Part shown: positions 39,863 to 48,453 of the stretch, piece after piece | Numbering within the stretch: position 1 is the stretch's first letter | How the letters are laid out: each line of letters starts with the position of its first letter | Assembly: GCF_036013525.1 (NCBI RefSeq) | Contig: NZ_CP107853.1 | Span: 5,828,001-5,892,000, forward strand | DNA from: Nonomuraea sp. NBC_00507 | GTDB taxonomy: Bacteria; Actinomycetota; Actinomycetes; Streptosporangiales; Streptosporangiaceae | DNA length: 64,000 bases | Reading direction: 5' to 3' | Program-made: the position numbers and the translations under genes | Notes under the pieces: generated by a model | What the model was told of the DNA's origin: nothing | Seen by the model: the letters and a program-made list of their open reading frames with translations, nothing else | The model's database searches: none

Positions 39863-42445
39863 ATGAACACGGCACTGGACTTCTCCGAGATCGACGGCGG
39901 GATGCTGGCTGAGGTGGGCGGCAAGGCCGCCAACCTCGGCGAGCTGACCAGGGCCGGGCTGCCCGTGCCGCCCGGCTGGGTGCTCACCACGGAGGCCTAC
40001 CGTCAGGTCGCGGACGGGCTGGAGACCGGCGGAGAAGGGCTGGCCGAGCGCGCCAGGCGGCACCTGCTCCAAGCCCCGGTGCCGGCCGCCGTGCACGAGA
40101 CGATCGTGAAGCACTACGCCGCGCTCGGCCCCGACGCCCCGGTGGCGGTGCGCTCGTCGGCCACGGCCGAGGACCTGCCGTTCGCCAGCTTCGCCGGGCA
40201 GCAGGAGACCTACCTCAACGTTGTGGGTGCCGAGGCGGTGGCCGAGGCCGTACGCCGCTGCTGGGCCTCGCTCTGGACCGACCGCGCCGTGGCGTACCGC
40301 GAGTCCAACGGCATCGACCACGCCGCCGTGCGCCTCGCGGTGGTCGTCCAGGTCATGGTGGACTCCCAGGTCGCCGGCGTGATGTTCACGGCCAACCCGG
40401 TCACGGGCCGGCGGCGCGAGGCCGTCATCGACGCCAGCCCGGGGCTGGGCGAGGCGGTCGTTTCCGGCGCCGTCAACCCCGACCGCTTCGTCGTGTGCGG
40501 CGGAGAGATCCTCGAACGCCACGCCGGCGACAAGCGGCTGGCCATCCGCTCCCTGCCCGGCGGCGGCACCGAGCGCGTCGAGACCACCCACGACGGCCTC
40601 TGCCTGACCGACGCCCAGGTCCTCGCGCTGGCCGAGCTGGGCGCCCGAGTCGAGGACCACTACGGCGCGCCGCAGGACACCGAGTGGGCCATCGACGCGG
40701 ACGGCACGCTCTGGCTCACCCAGGCCAGGCCGATCACCACTCTCTACCCGCTGCCGGAGACCACCAGGGAGGGCCTGCGGGTCTTCTTCTCGGTCAACGT
40801 GGCCCAAGGCGTGATGGGGCCGATCACGCCCCTGGGGCTGTCGGCGTTCAAACTGATCAGTGGCGGTGCCGCGAGCCTGCCCGGTTACGGCCCCGCCGAC
40901 CCGCTCGACGGCCCGTCCTTCGTGTCCGTTGCAGGGCAGCGCCTGTGGCTCGACATCACCACCGCCGTACGCAGCCGCCCCGGCCGCACCATCCTCCCGC
41001 GCGCGCTGACGCTCGGCGAGGCCCGCACCGCCACCGTCATGGAGCGGCTGGTGGAGGACCCTCGCCTGTCGCTCGTCCCCGCCTCCCGCCGCCCGTTCCT
41101 GCGCGCCCTCGCGCGCTTCGCCCACCGCGTCCATGCCCCGTCGCGTGTCCTGATGGCCCTGACCAGGCCGGAGAGGGCTCTGGCCTATGCCGCCCGGCTC
41201 GGCGGAGAGCTCGACAAGAGGCTCCAGGTGCCCGATTCCGCGACCCCCGCACAGCGGCTGGACCACGCCGAGCGCATGCTGGCCGGCACGTTTCCCACCA
41301 TCATCTCGATCATGCCCATCGTGATCACCGGGTATGGCCTGTTCGCGCTGGCGTCCAAGCTGTCCGGCGTGCCGCTGGCCGAGATGCAGGACGTGCTGCG
41401 CAGCGTCCCGCACAACCCGACCACGGAGATGGACCTGGAGTTGTGGGCCCTGGCCACCCGTATCGAGCCGGCGCCCTTCAAGGAACTGCCGGTCGCCGAG
41501 CTGGTCCGCCGCTACAAGGAAGGCGGCCTGCCGCCGGTCGCGCAGCGCGAGATCACCGCGTTCCTGGACAAATACGGCCACCGCGGCGTCGCGGAGATCG
41601 ACCTGGGCGTGCCCCGATGGTCGGAGGAGCCCGCGCACATCCTCGGCGTGCTGGCCAATTACCTACGCATGGACCTGCAGCGGGATGGGGGCGCCGACCT
41701 GGCTCCCGCCGCGCTGTTCGGCAAGGGCGCCGAGCAGGCGCAGGCCGCCATCGCGCACGTGGTGACGCAGGCCCGGCGCAGGGCCCGCTGGCGGGGTGCC
41801 GTGGCGCGGTTCGGGCTCCGGCGCACCAGGAAGTTCGCCGGCCTGCGTGAGCTGCCCAAGTTCTACCTGGTCAAGACGCTCGCCGCGGTGCGGCACAGCC
41901 TCTTCGCGGTCGGCGAGCACCTGGTGGGGCTCGGCGTGCTCGACGCGGCCGAGGACGTGTTCTTCCTGGACCTGCGGGAGGTCAGGGCCGCGCTGGGCGG
42001 AGGCGACCTGCGGGCGGTCGTGGCCGAGCGGCGGGCGGCGTACGAGCAGGAGCGGCGCCGCAGGCACGTCCCCCGAGTCCTGCTGTCCGACGGCACCGAG
42101 CCGGAGGCGCTGGCGGTTGCCGCCGCGGACGGCGCGCTGATCGGCACGGCCGCCTCGGCGGGCACCGTCACCGGCGTGGCCAGGGTGGTGCTCGACCCGG
42201 TCGGCGCGCACCTGGAGCCGGGCGAGATCCTGGTCTGCCCGTCCACCGACCCCGGCTGGACGCCGCTGTTCCTCACGGCCGGCGGCCTCGTCATGGAGAT
42301 GGGCGGCGCCATGTCGCACGGCGCGGTGGTGGCCCGCGAGTACGGCATCCCCGCCGTCGTCGGCGTCCCCGACGCCACCCACCGCATCACCACGGGCCAG
42401 GAGATCGAATTGAACGGTGCGGCGGGCACCGTGACGCTACTGTGA
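39863..42445 (+). CDS. PEP/pyruvate-binding phosphotransferase, rifampin-phosphotransferase-like
   Basis: This 860-residue enzyme has the three-part layout of PEP synthases and of rifampin phosphotransferase (RPH). An ATP-binding domain (GGKAANLGELTRAGLPVPPG, AVRSSATAEDLPFASFAGQQ) is followed by a helical middle region of about 400 residues and a C-terminal swivel domain with the phospho-His in GGAMSHGAVVAREYG (about H819). PEP synthase normally has TCHAA at that place; MSHGAVVAREYG is closer to RPH, whose length it also matches. Rifamycin inactivation is thus possible but unproven. The RPH-associated 19-base element is not seen upstream. I chose the ATG at 39863, eight bases after GGAG. Confidence 0.8.
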   Translation: MNTALDFSEIDGGMLAEVGGKAANLGELTRAGLPVPPGWVLTTEAYRQVADGLETGGEGLAERARRHLLQAPVPAAVHETIVKHYAALGPDAPVAVRSSATAEDLPFASFAGQQETYLNVVGAEAVAEAVRRCWASLWTDRAVAYRESNGIDHAAVRLAVVVQVMVDSQVAGVMFTANPVTGRRREAVIDASPGLGEAVVSGAVNPDRFVVCGGEILERHAGDKRLAIRSLPGGGTERVETTHDGLCLTDAQVLALAELGARVEDHYGAPQDTEWAIDADGTLWLTQARPITTLYPLPETTREGLRVFFSVNVAQGVMGPITPLGLSAFKLISGGAASLPGYGPADPLDGPSFVSVAGQRLWLDITTAVRSRPGRTILPRALTLGEARTATVMERLVEDPRLSLVPASRRPFLRALARFAHRVHAPSRVLMALTRPERALAYAARLGGELDKRLQVPDSATPAQRLDHAERMLAGTFPTIISIMPIVITGYGLFALASKLSGVPLAEMQDVLRSVPHNPTTEMDLELWALATRIEPAPFKELPVAELVRRYKEGGLPPVAQREITAFLDKYGHRGVAEIDLGVPRWSEEPAHILGVLANYLRMDLQRDGGADLAPAALFGKGAEQAQAAIAHVVTQARRRARWRGAVARFGLRRTRKFAGLRELPKFYLVKTLAAVRHSLFAVGEHLVGLGVLDAAEDVFFLDLREVRAALGGGDLRAVVAERRAAYEQERRRRHVPRVLLSDGTEPEALAVAAADGALIGTAASAGTVTGVARVVLDPVGAHLEPGEILVCPSTDPGWTPLFLTAGGLVMEMGGAMSHGAVVAREYGIPAVVGVPDATHRITTGQEIELNGAAGTVTLL

Positions 42446-42449
42446 TCAA

Positions 42450-43061
42450 ATGCCCGAGGCGTACTGGAACCACAACGTCCACTACCAGCAGCTCGTGCTG
42501 AAGCTCCTGCCGGAAGGCTGCGAGCACGTGCTCGACGTCGGCTGCGGGGACGGGCTGCTGGTGAGCAAGCTGGCCGCCCGCGTGCCGGCCGTCACCGGTG
42601 TGGATCGTTCCGCCGACGCGATCGCGATGGCGCGTCGGCAGTATGGCGACCTGGACAACGTCACTTTTGTGGAGGCCGACTACCTCGATGACGCGAAAGG
42701 CCTGCTCTCCGAGGGCAAGTACGACTTCGTCACCGCCGTCGCCGTCGTCCACCACGCGGACTTCGGCGCGGCCATGAACGGCCTGATTCGGCTGCTGGCG
42801 CCGGGCGGCCGGCTCGTGATCATCGGCATCGCGCGGGACCGCACACTCCTGGACCACGTCGTGCGCCTTGCCGGACAGACGGTCTCGCACGTGCTCAAGC
42901 TGTTCCACGGCGGCAAGCGCGGGCCCGGCGTGCCGGGCATGGACCCCGTCATCACCAAGGGACAGGTCGCCAAGCAGGCCCGTGTGCTGGTGCCCGGCAG
43001 CCGCTTCCGCCGCCTGCTGCTCCGCCGCTACCTGCTGACCTGGGACAAACCCGAGCGCTGA
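42450..43061 (+). CDS. Class I SAM-dependent methyltransferase
   Basis: This 203-residue protein has the Rossmann-like methyltransferase core: motif I VLDVGCGDGLL, acidic motif II VTGVDRSADAI, then FVEADYLDD, FVTAVAVVHH and LLAPGGRLVIIG. It matches the Methyltransf_11/25 group; the substrate is unknown. It starts four bases after the phosphotransferase stop, so the two are almost certainly co-transcribed. A bidirectional terminator follows. Confidence 0.87.
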   Translation: MPEAYWNHNVHYQQLVLKLLPEGCEHVLDVGCGDGLLVSKLAARVPAVTGVDRSADAIAMARRQYGDLDNVTFVEADYLDDAKGLLSEGKYDFVTAVAVVHHADFGAAMNGLIRLLAPGGRLVIIGIARDRTLLDHVVRLAGQTVSHVLKLFHGGKRGPGVPGMDPVITKGQVAKQARVLVPGSRFRRLLLRRYLLTWDKPER

Positions 43062-43062
43062 C

Positions 43063-43093
43063 CGGGCGGCGGCCCTCTTCGAGCCGCCGCCCC
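43063..43093. terminator. Bidirectional terminator between convergent operons
   Basis: GGGCGGCGGC (43064-43073) pairs perfectly with GCCGCCGCCC (43083-43092) around a nine-base loop, between the methyltransferase (plus) and the isomerase (minus) stop codons. Confidence 0.75.
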
Positions 43094-43098
43094 GAGCC

Positions 43099-43947
43099 TC
43101 ACGGACGCGACAGCACCACGTCCTCGTAGCGGGCCTTCATCGTGGCCACCACCTCGTCCGGGTCGGCGGCCCAGATGTCGGCGTTGAAGATCTCCACCTC
43201 GACGTCGCCGGTGTAGCCGGCGTCCAGGACCGCACGCGTGATCGGCTTGAAGTCGATCACGCCGTCGCCCATCATGCCCCGGCCCAGCAGCACGTCCTCC
43301 GGCAGCGGGTGCAGGTAGTCGCACACCTGGTAAGACGCGATCCGGCGGCCGGCCCGCGCGATGTCGTCGAACACCCTCGGGTCCCACCACACGTGGAACG
43401 TGTCGACCACCACGCCGACCTGCTCCTCCGGGTGCGCCAGCGCCAGGTCGAGCGCCTGGCCCAGCGTGGACAGGACCGCACGGTCCGGGCAGTAGATCGG
43501 GTGCAGCGGCTCCAGGGCCAGCTTGACGCCCCGCTCACCGGCGTACGGCGCCAGCTCCGCCAGCGCCTCGGCCACCCGCTCCCGAGCGCCCGCCAGATCC
43601 CGTGACGCGCCCGCGGTCAGCGGCTCGCCCGGCTGCACACCTGGCAGGCCGCCCACCACCATCACCAGGCAGGCCGCCTCCAGCTCGGCCGCCTCGTCGA
43701 TGGCGCGGCGGTTGTCGTCGAGCGCCTCGGCGAACGCCTTGCCGCTGGTGGTGAGGAAGCCGCCACGGCACAGCGAGGACACCCGCAGCCCCGCGTCCCG
43801 CACCAGCTTGACACTCTCCGCCAGGCCCTGCTCGGCCACGTTCTGCCGCCACAGCCCGATCGCCTCCAGGCCGTGCCGCACGCACCCGTCCACGGCCTCC
43901 GCCACGGACCAGCGCCTGGTCGTCCACTGGTTGAGTGAGAGTCTCAC
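43099..43947 (-). CDS. Sugar phosphate isomerase/epimerase (TIM barrel) of the DUF993 operon
   Basis: This 282-residue xylose-isomerase-like TIM-barrel protein has LALEPLHPIYCPDRAV with a metal-binding Glu, then VGVVVDTFHVWWDPRVF and MGDGVIDFKPI. A final DVEVEIFNADIW strand carries another probable ligand. Members convert keto-sugars or inosose-type compounds. GTG at 43947 overlaps the stop of the DUF993 gene (GTGA). As the third enzyme after an oxidoreductase and an aldolase-like protein, it probably handles a keto intermediate of an unidentified sugar or polyol. Confidence 0.87.
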   Translation of the reverse strand: MRLSLNQWTTRRWSVAEAVDGCVRHGLEAIGLWRQNVAEQGLAESVKLVRDAGLRVSSLCRGGFLTTSGKAFAEALDDNRRAIDEAAELEAACLVMVVGGLPGVQPGEPLTAGASRDLAGARERVAEALAELAPYAGERGVKLALEPLHPIYCPDRAVLSTLGQALDLALAHPEEQVGVVVDTFHVWWDPRVFDDIARAGRRIASYQVCDYLHPLPEDVLLGRGMMGDGVIDFKPITRAVLDAGYTGDVEVEIFNADIWAADPDEVVATMKARYEDVVLSRP

Positions 43948-45107
43948 AGTCCGTTCACCGCCAGCAGCGCCTTCATGCGGTGCACGGCCAGCTCCTGGTC
44001 GGACAGCAGACCGGCCTGGTCGGCCAGGCGGAACACCTCCGACAGGTGCAGCAGCGAGCGGGCCGACTGGGCGCCGTTCACCATGGCGAACGCGTCCTGG
44101 TGGCCGTTCAGCCATGCCAGGAAGACGATGCCGGTCTTGTAGTTGTACGTCGGCGTCTCGAAGATCTTCCGCGACAGCGGGACCGTCGGGCCGAAGATCT
44201 CGTCGTACGCGGCCAGCAGCCGGTCACGGCCCGCCTCGTCGCAGGCCGCCTCGGCCGCGTCCAGCACCTGCAGTGCCGCCGCGGCCGCCGGGGCGATCGC
44301 GTCGAAGATGCCCAGCAGCGCGTGCGAGCCCGTCTTGATCAGCGACGGGTAGTTGAAGTCGTCGCCCGTGTAGAGCTTGACGCCCTCGGGGAGCGCGGCG
44401 CGCAGGCGCACCTCGTGCTCCTCGTCCAGCAGCGACACCTTCACGCCGTCCACCATCGAGGCGTGGGCGTGGATCAGCTCCAGGAACGACTCGGTCGCGG
44501 CGTCCACGTCCCGCGAGCCCCAGTAGCCGGCCAGCTGCGGGTCGAACATCTCGCCCAGCCAGTGCAGGATCACCGGACGGTCGGCCAGGCCGAAGAGCTT
44601 GCCGTACACCTGGTGGTAGTCCTGCGGCCCCGCGGCCACCTTGGCGAGCTGACGGGAGGCCATGATGATCACGCCGGCGCCGGCCGACTGGACGGTCTCC
44701 AGCTGCTCGGCGTACGCGGCTGTGATCGTGTGCAGGTCGGCGGCCTCAGGCGCGTGGTCGGTGCCGGCCCCGCAGGCCACCAGCGTCGCCGGGTCGCCGA
44801 ACGAGCGGGCCTCGGCGGCGCTGCGCCGGATGAGCTCCTTGGTCGCCGCCCAGTCCAGGCCCATGTTGCGCTGCGCGGTGTCCATCGCGTCGGCGATCCG
44901 CAGGCCGTGCGACCACAGGTGGCGGCGGAAGCGGAGGGTGGCGTCCCAGTCCACGGCGGCGGGGGAGCCGGGCGTGTTGTCGCCGAGCGGGTCGGCCACC
45001 ACGTGGGCGGCCGCGTACACGATGCGGCTGGTCGCCGGCGTCTCCGACACCGGCCAGACCGTCGGCTCGGCCAGCGTGTACGCGCCGGCGCCGGGCAGAT
45101 CGATCAT
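43944..45107 (-). CDS. DUF993 / dihydrodipicolinate-synthase-like protein
   Basis: This protein of about 387 residues belongs to DUF993, a family predicted to have the aldolase-type TIM barrel of dihydrodipicolinate synthases. Visible blocks include SRIVYAAAHVVADPLGDNTP, FRRHLWSHGLRIADAMDTAQ, DGVKVSLLDEEHEV with a Lys in the position expected for a Schiff base, and YTGDDFNYPSLI. A lyase or dehydratase role on a keto-acid or keto-sugar is an inference. The ATG at 45107 overlaps the upstream stop by one base; an in-frame GTG at 45110 is an alternative. Confidence 0.85.
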   Translation of the reverse strand: MIDLPGAGAYTLAEPTVWPVSETPATSRIVYAAAHVVADPLGDNTPGSPAAVDWDATLRFRRHLWSHGLRIADAMDTAQRNMGLDWAATKELIRRSAAEARSFGDPATLVACGAGTDHAPEAADLHTITAAYAEQLETVQSAGAGVIIMASRQLAKVAAGPQDYHQVYGKLFGLADRPVILHWLGEMFDPQLAGYWGSRDVDAATESFLELIHAHASMVDGVKVSLLDEEHEVRLRAALPEGVKLYTGDDFNYPSLIKTGSHALLGIFDAIAPAAAAALQVLDAAEAACDEAGRDRLLAAYDEIFGPTVPLSRKIFETPTYNYKTGIVFLAWLNGHQDAFAMVNGAQSARSLLHLSEVFRLADQAGLLSDQELAVHRMKALLAVNGL

Positions 45108-46252
45108 CACAGCCCCGGCACCTCGATCCTGCGGCCCTCTGCGGACGAGCGCAGGCCCAGCTCGGCGAGCTGCACGCCCCGAGCGCCCGACGCGAAGTCG
45201 TACGGGAAGGGCGCGTCCTCCAGCACGTGCTTGATGAACGACTCCCACTGGATCTTGAACCCGTTGTCGAACTCGGCGTTGTCCGGCACCTCCTGCCAGC
45301 CGTCGCGGAAGCGCGCCGTGACCGGCAGATCGGGGTTCCAGACCGGCTTGGGGGTGGCCGCGCGGTGCTGCACGCGGCAGTTGCGCAGGCCCGCCACGGC
45401 GCTGCCGTGCGTGCCGTCCACCTGGAACTCCACCAGTTCGTCCCGGTTCACGCGGACGGTCCAGGAGGAGTTGATCTGCGCGACGATGCCGCCTTCAAGC
45501 TCGAAGATGCCGTACGCGGCGTCATCCGCGGTGGCCTGGTACGTCTTGCCCTGCTCGTCCACACGTGACGGGACGTGCGTCACGGCGCGGGCGTAGACCG
45601 ACTCGACCCGGCCGAACAGGTTCTCCATCACGTAGTGCCAGTGCGGGAACATGTCCAGCACGATGCCGCCGCCGTCCTCGGCCCGGTAGTTCCACGAGGG
45701 GCGCTGCGCCTCCTGCCAGTCGCCCTCGAACACCCAGTAGCCGAACTCGCCGCGCACCGACAGGATGCGGCCGAAGAAGCCGCCGTCGATCAGCCGCTTC
45801 AGCTTGAGCAGGCCGGGCAGGAACAGCTTGTCCTGGACCACGCCGTTCTTGATGCCCTTCGCGGCGGCGGCCTCGGCCAGCGCGATCGCCTCCTGCGTGG
45901 ACTCGGCGGTCGGCTTCTCGGCGTAGATGTGCTTGCCGGCCTCGATGGCCTTCAGCACGGCCTTCACCCTGGCGCTGGTGACCTGGGCGTCGAAGTAGAT
46001 CACGTTGTCGTCGTCGGCGAGGGCCGCGTCGAGGTCAGTGGTGAAATCCGAAATTCCATGCTTCGACGCGATATCTGCCAATTTGTCGGCATTCCGGCCG
46101 ACCAGCACCGGCTTGAGCTTCACCCGGGCGCCGTCCGAGAGCGTCACACCGCCCTGCTCGTTGATCGCCAGGACGGACCGGACCAAGTGCTGGCGGTAGC
46201 CCATCCGCCCGGTGACGCCGTTCATCACGACGCCGATGGTGCGCACGCTCAT
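45107..46252 (-). CDS. Gfo/Idh/MocA family oxidoreductase
   Basis: This 381-residue NAD(P)-dependent sugar or polyol dehydrogenase candidate has a Rossmann N-terminus (IGVVMNGVTGRMGYRQHLV). The catalytic Lys is in the family EKP motif (HIYAEKPTAEST), and the C-terminal alpha/beta domain carries GGGIVLDMFPHWHYVM. Unlike most relatives, it has NGVTGRMG in place of GxGxxG, resembling dihydrodipicolinate reductase nucleotide loops. It heads the three-gene operon; AAGGGA precedes the ATG. A perfect LacI-type palindrome lies 29 bases upstream. Confidence 0.9.
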   Translation of the reverse strand: MSVRTIGVVMNGVTGRMGYRQHLVRSVLAINEQGGVTLSDGARVKLKPVLVGRNADKLADIASKHGISDFTTDLDAALADDDNVIYFDAQVTSARVKAVLKAIEAGKHIYAEKPTAESTQEAIALAEAAAAKGIKNGVVQDKLFLPGLLKLKRLIDGGFFGRILSVRGEFGYWVFEGDWQEAQRPSWNYRAEDGGGIVLDMFPHWHYVMENLFGRVESVYARAVTHVPSRVDEQGKTYQATADDAAYGIFELEGGIVAQINSSWTVRVNRDELVEFQVDGTHGSAVAGLRNCRVQHRAATPKPVWNPDLPVTARFRDGWQEVPDNAEFDNGFKIQWESFIKHVLEDAPFPYDFASGARGVQLAELGLRSSAEGRRIEVPGL

Positions 46253-46280
46253 TGAGGATCCCTTCAGGTCAAACGGGGGA

Positions 46281-46294
46281 GGAAAGCGCTTTCC
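46281..46294. promoter_or_regulatory. Perfect LacI-type operator of the oxidoreductase operon
   Basis: GGAAAGCGCTTTCC is a perfect 14-base palindrome upstream of the Gfo/Idh/MocA gene. It matches the near-palindrome at 37061 ahead of the LacI gene, the only LacI regulator in this window. Confidence 0.75.
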
Positions 46295-46532
46295 CGAACC
46301 GTACGGCCGCCCCACCGGGGGCGTCAAGTAGCGCCTCCCTTAACCACCGATCACAGGGTACGGAGTGGCACGTCCCGTGCCAGTCACGGGGGTCGTCACG
46401 GCTCTTACGAGATGCCTGCGCTGGAAGGCCGCCTGCGGGCTGGGACTGCACGACACCGACACCGCCGCAGGCGCCCACCCGTCGAACGCGCCGTCGCCTG
46501 AATCGTCGCGCGGGGCAACCGGCGCTTGGCTA

Positions 46533-47534
46533 CTAGTCGGCGCGCCTGGCCCGGCTCGGCTGGACCCGCATCGGCTCCCCCGGCATCTTGGGGTAGTTGG
46601 GCGGGTATGGCATGTCGCCGCGTTCGTCCTTGGTGTACATCTCCAGCAGGGGCTCGATCGAGTATGACCGGTCGTCGATGTCCGCGTGCACGTCGCCCAC
46701 GTCGGCGAAGCGGGCCGGGACCGTGCGGATGTCGAAGTCCCGCGGGTCGGCGTCGGCCAGCTCGTCCCAGGTCAGCGGCGTCGAGACGGGCGCGTGCGGC
46801 TGGGCCCTGACGGAGTAGGCGCTGACCACCGTGCGGTCGCGGGCGTTCTGGTTGAAGTCGATGAAGACCCGGTCCCCGCGCTCCTCCTTCCACCACGCCG
46901 TGGTCACCAGGCTCGGGTCCCGCTCCTCGACGGCTCTGGCCAGGGCGATGCCGGCGTGGCGGACCTGGATGAAGTCCCAGCGCGGTTCGATGCGCACGGC
47001 GATGTGCGCGCCCCTGTTGCCCGACGTCTTGACGAACCCGGTCATCCCCAGCTCGCCCAGCACGTCCCTGGTGAGGAGCGCGGCCTTGCGCGCGGCGTCG
47101 AAGTCCAGGCCGGGCTGCGGGTCCAGGTCGATGCGCAGCTCGTCGGGGTGCTCGACATCGGAGGCCCGCACCTGCCAAGGGTGGAAGTCGATGGTCCCCA
47201 GGTTGGCGCAGTAGGCGATGGCGGCCACCTCGGTGACCCGCACGGACTGCGCCGTCCGGCCGCTCGGGAACGTGACGGTGACCGACTGGAGCCAGTCGGG
47301 ATGCTTGGGCGGCATGCGCTTCTGGTAGATCGCCTCGGTCTGCACGCCGTCGGGGTGGCGCTTGAGGTTGGTCGGCCGGTCCTTCAGCGCCCGCAGGACG
47401 CCGTCGCCGACGCTCACGTAGTAGGCGACCAGTTCGCGCTTCGTGGCGCCGATCTCCGGAAAGTAAACCTTGTCGGGGTTGGTGACCTTGACGGTCCGCT
47501 CGCCAACCTCGAGCTCTATGAACGGCGATGCCAT
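46533..47534 (-). CDS. Stand-alone LigD-type primase/polymerase domain protein
   Basis: This 333-residue protein corresponds to the polymerase domain of the non-homologous end-joining factor LigD. It shows NPDKVYFPEIGATKREL, HPDGVQTEAIYQKRMP, the catalytic DLDPQPGLDF (two metal-binding Asp) and KTSGNRGAHIAV with the conserved His. No ligase or nuclease domain is fused, and no Ku gene lies in this window, so partners would be encoded elsewhere. The ATG at 47534 starts just before the conserved N-terminus; the long frame upstream is non-coding. Confidence 0.9.
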   Translation of the reverse strand: MASPFIELEVGERTVKVTNPDKVYFPEIGATKRELVAYYVSVGDGVLRALKDRPTNLKRHPDGVQTEAIYQKRMPPKHPDWLQSVTVTFPSGRTAQSVRVTEVAAIAYCANLGTIDFHPWQVRASDVEHPDELRIDLDPQPGLDFDAARKAALLTRDVLGELGMTGFVKTSGNRGAHIAVRIEPRWDFIQVRHAGIALARAVEERDPSLVTTAWWKEERGDRVFIDFNQNARDRTVVSAYSVRAQPHAPVSTPLTWDELADADPRDFDIRTVPARFADVGDVHADIDDRSYSIEPLLEMYTKDERGDMPYPPNYPKMPGEPMRVQPSRARRAD

Positions 47535-47888
47535 GCCCCCGAACCTACTACCGTCCTGTGACATTGAGGCGGATCCGCCCCCGCGGGGTACTGAACAGGG
47601 CGGGCCCGCCCCGGAGCCGCCTCGGTGGCGGGACCGAGGGCTCGACGGGGCGGGCCAACAGATCGTCCGTCGCCGTTCCGGGCGCTGGCGCGCCACCCGG
47701 TCGGCCATGACGATCCCCAGCGGCTCCAGCACGGGCGTGGGCTGTGCCGCTCGGCGGGATCTGCGGACGATCTCACCCCTTGGCAGGAGGCGATGACACC
47801 CCCTTGCCTACAAAGACGCGAATTCTCCCCAGAATGGATGCTTCACCCAGTGGAGATCTCTTTTTGCCGGATCTCGTACCCTGGACGC
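47535..47888. other. Divergent intergenic region between polymerase and msrB genes
   Basis: These 354 bases contain no convincing gene on either strand; open frames here lack ribosome sites and family-like sequence. The right end reads TCGTACCCTGGACGC before the msrB ATG. That is compatible with a -10 element so close to the start that the msrB message may be leaderless. Confidence 0.5.
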
Positions 47889-48290
47889 ATGGAAAAGGTC
47901 GTCAAGAGCGAGGCCGAGTGGCGGGTCCAGCTTGCCCCCGAGGAGTTCCACGTCCTCAGGGAAGCCGGGACCGAGCGCCCGTTCACGGGGGAGTACGTCG
48001 ACACCAAGACCGAGGGCGTCTACTCGTGCCGCGCCTGCGGGGCCGAGCTGTTCCGGTCCGACACGAAGTTCGAGTCCCACTGCGGGTGGCCGAGCTTCTT
48101 CGCGCCTGCCGACTCCGATGCGGTGACGCTGATCGAGGACCGCAGCCACGGCATGGTCCGGATCGAGGTCCGGTGTGCTCGGTGCGACTCGCATCTGGGG
48201 CATGTGTTCCACGGCGAGGGTTATCCGACTCCGACCGACGATCGCTACTGCATCAATTCGGTCTCGCTGCGGCTCGAGCCCAAGGCGTGA
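47889..48290 (+). CDS. msrB: Peptide-methionine (R)-S-oxide reductase
   Basis: This 133-residue cytoplasmic enzyme repairs oxidised methionine. The structural zinc site is formed by CRACG and [18 protein letters not shown] and the substrate-binding His/Asn region are present, and the catalytic Cys is in RYCINSVSL. Length is typical for a single-domain MsrB. The ATG at 47889 lacks a ribosome site and lies just after a -10-like sequence, so translation may be leaderless. Confidence 0.95.
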   Translation: MEKVVKSEAEWRVQLAPEEFHVLREAGTERPFTGEYVDTKTEGVYSCRACGAELFRSDTKFESHCGWPSFFAPADSDAVTLIEDRSHGMVRIEVRCARCDSHLGHVFHGEGYPTPTDDRYCINSVSLRLEPKA

Positions 48291-48453
48291 TCGACTCGCG
48301 ACTCCGCGTATCAACCTTCTGTCACGGGTAAAGAATCCCGCGTGGGGTTCCGCCATCTCCGCCACCGCTGGGTGACGATCGAGGCCATCGGTCGCATCGT
48401 GACCCAGCGGTGCGAGGTGTGCGCGAAAACACGGGTGCGAGTGCGGTGACCGC

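Noticed and set aside
47625..47888. An N-terminal extension of MsrB starting at 47625
   Set aside because: The added sequence is Arg/Pro-rich and unlike MsrB. The conserved protein starts at the ATG at 47889.
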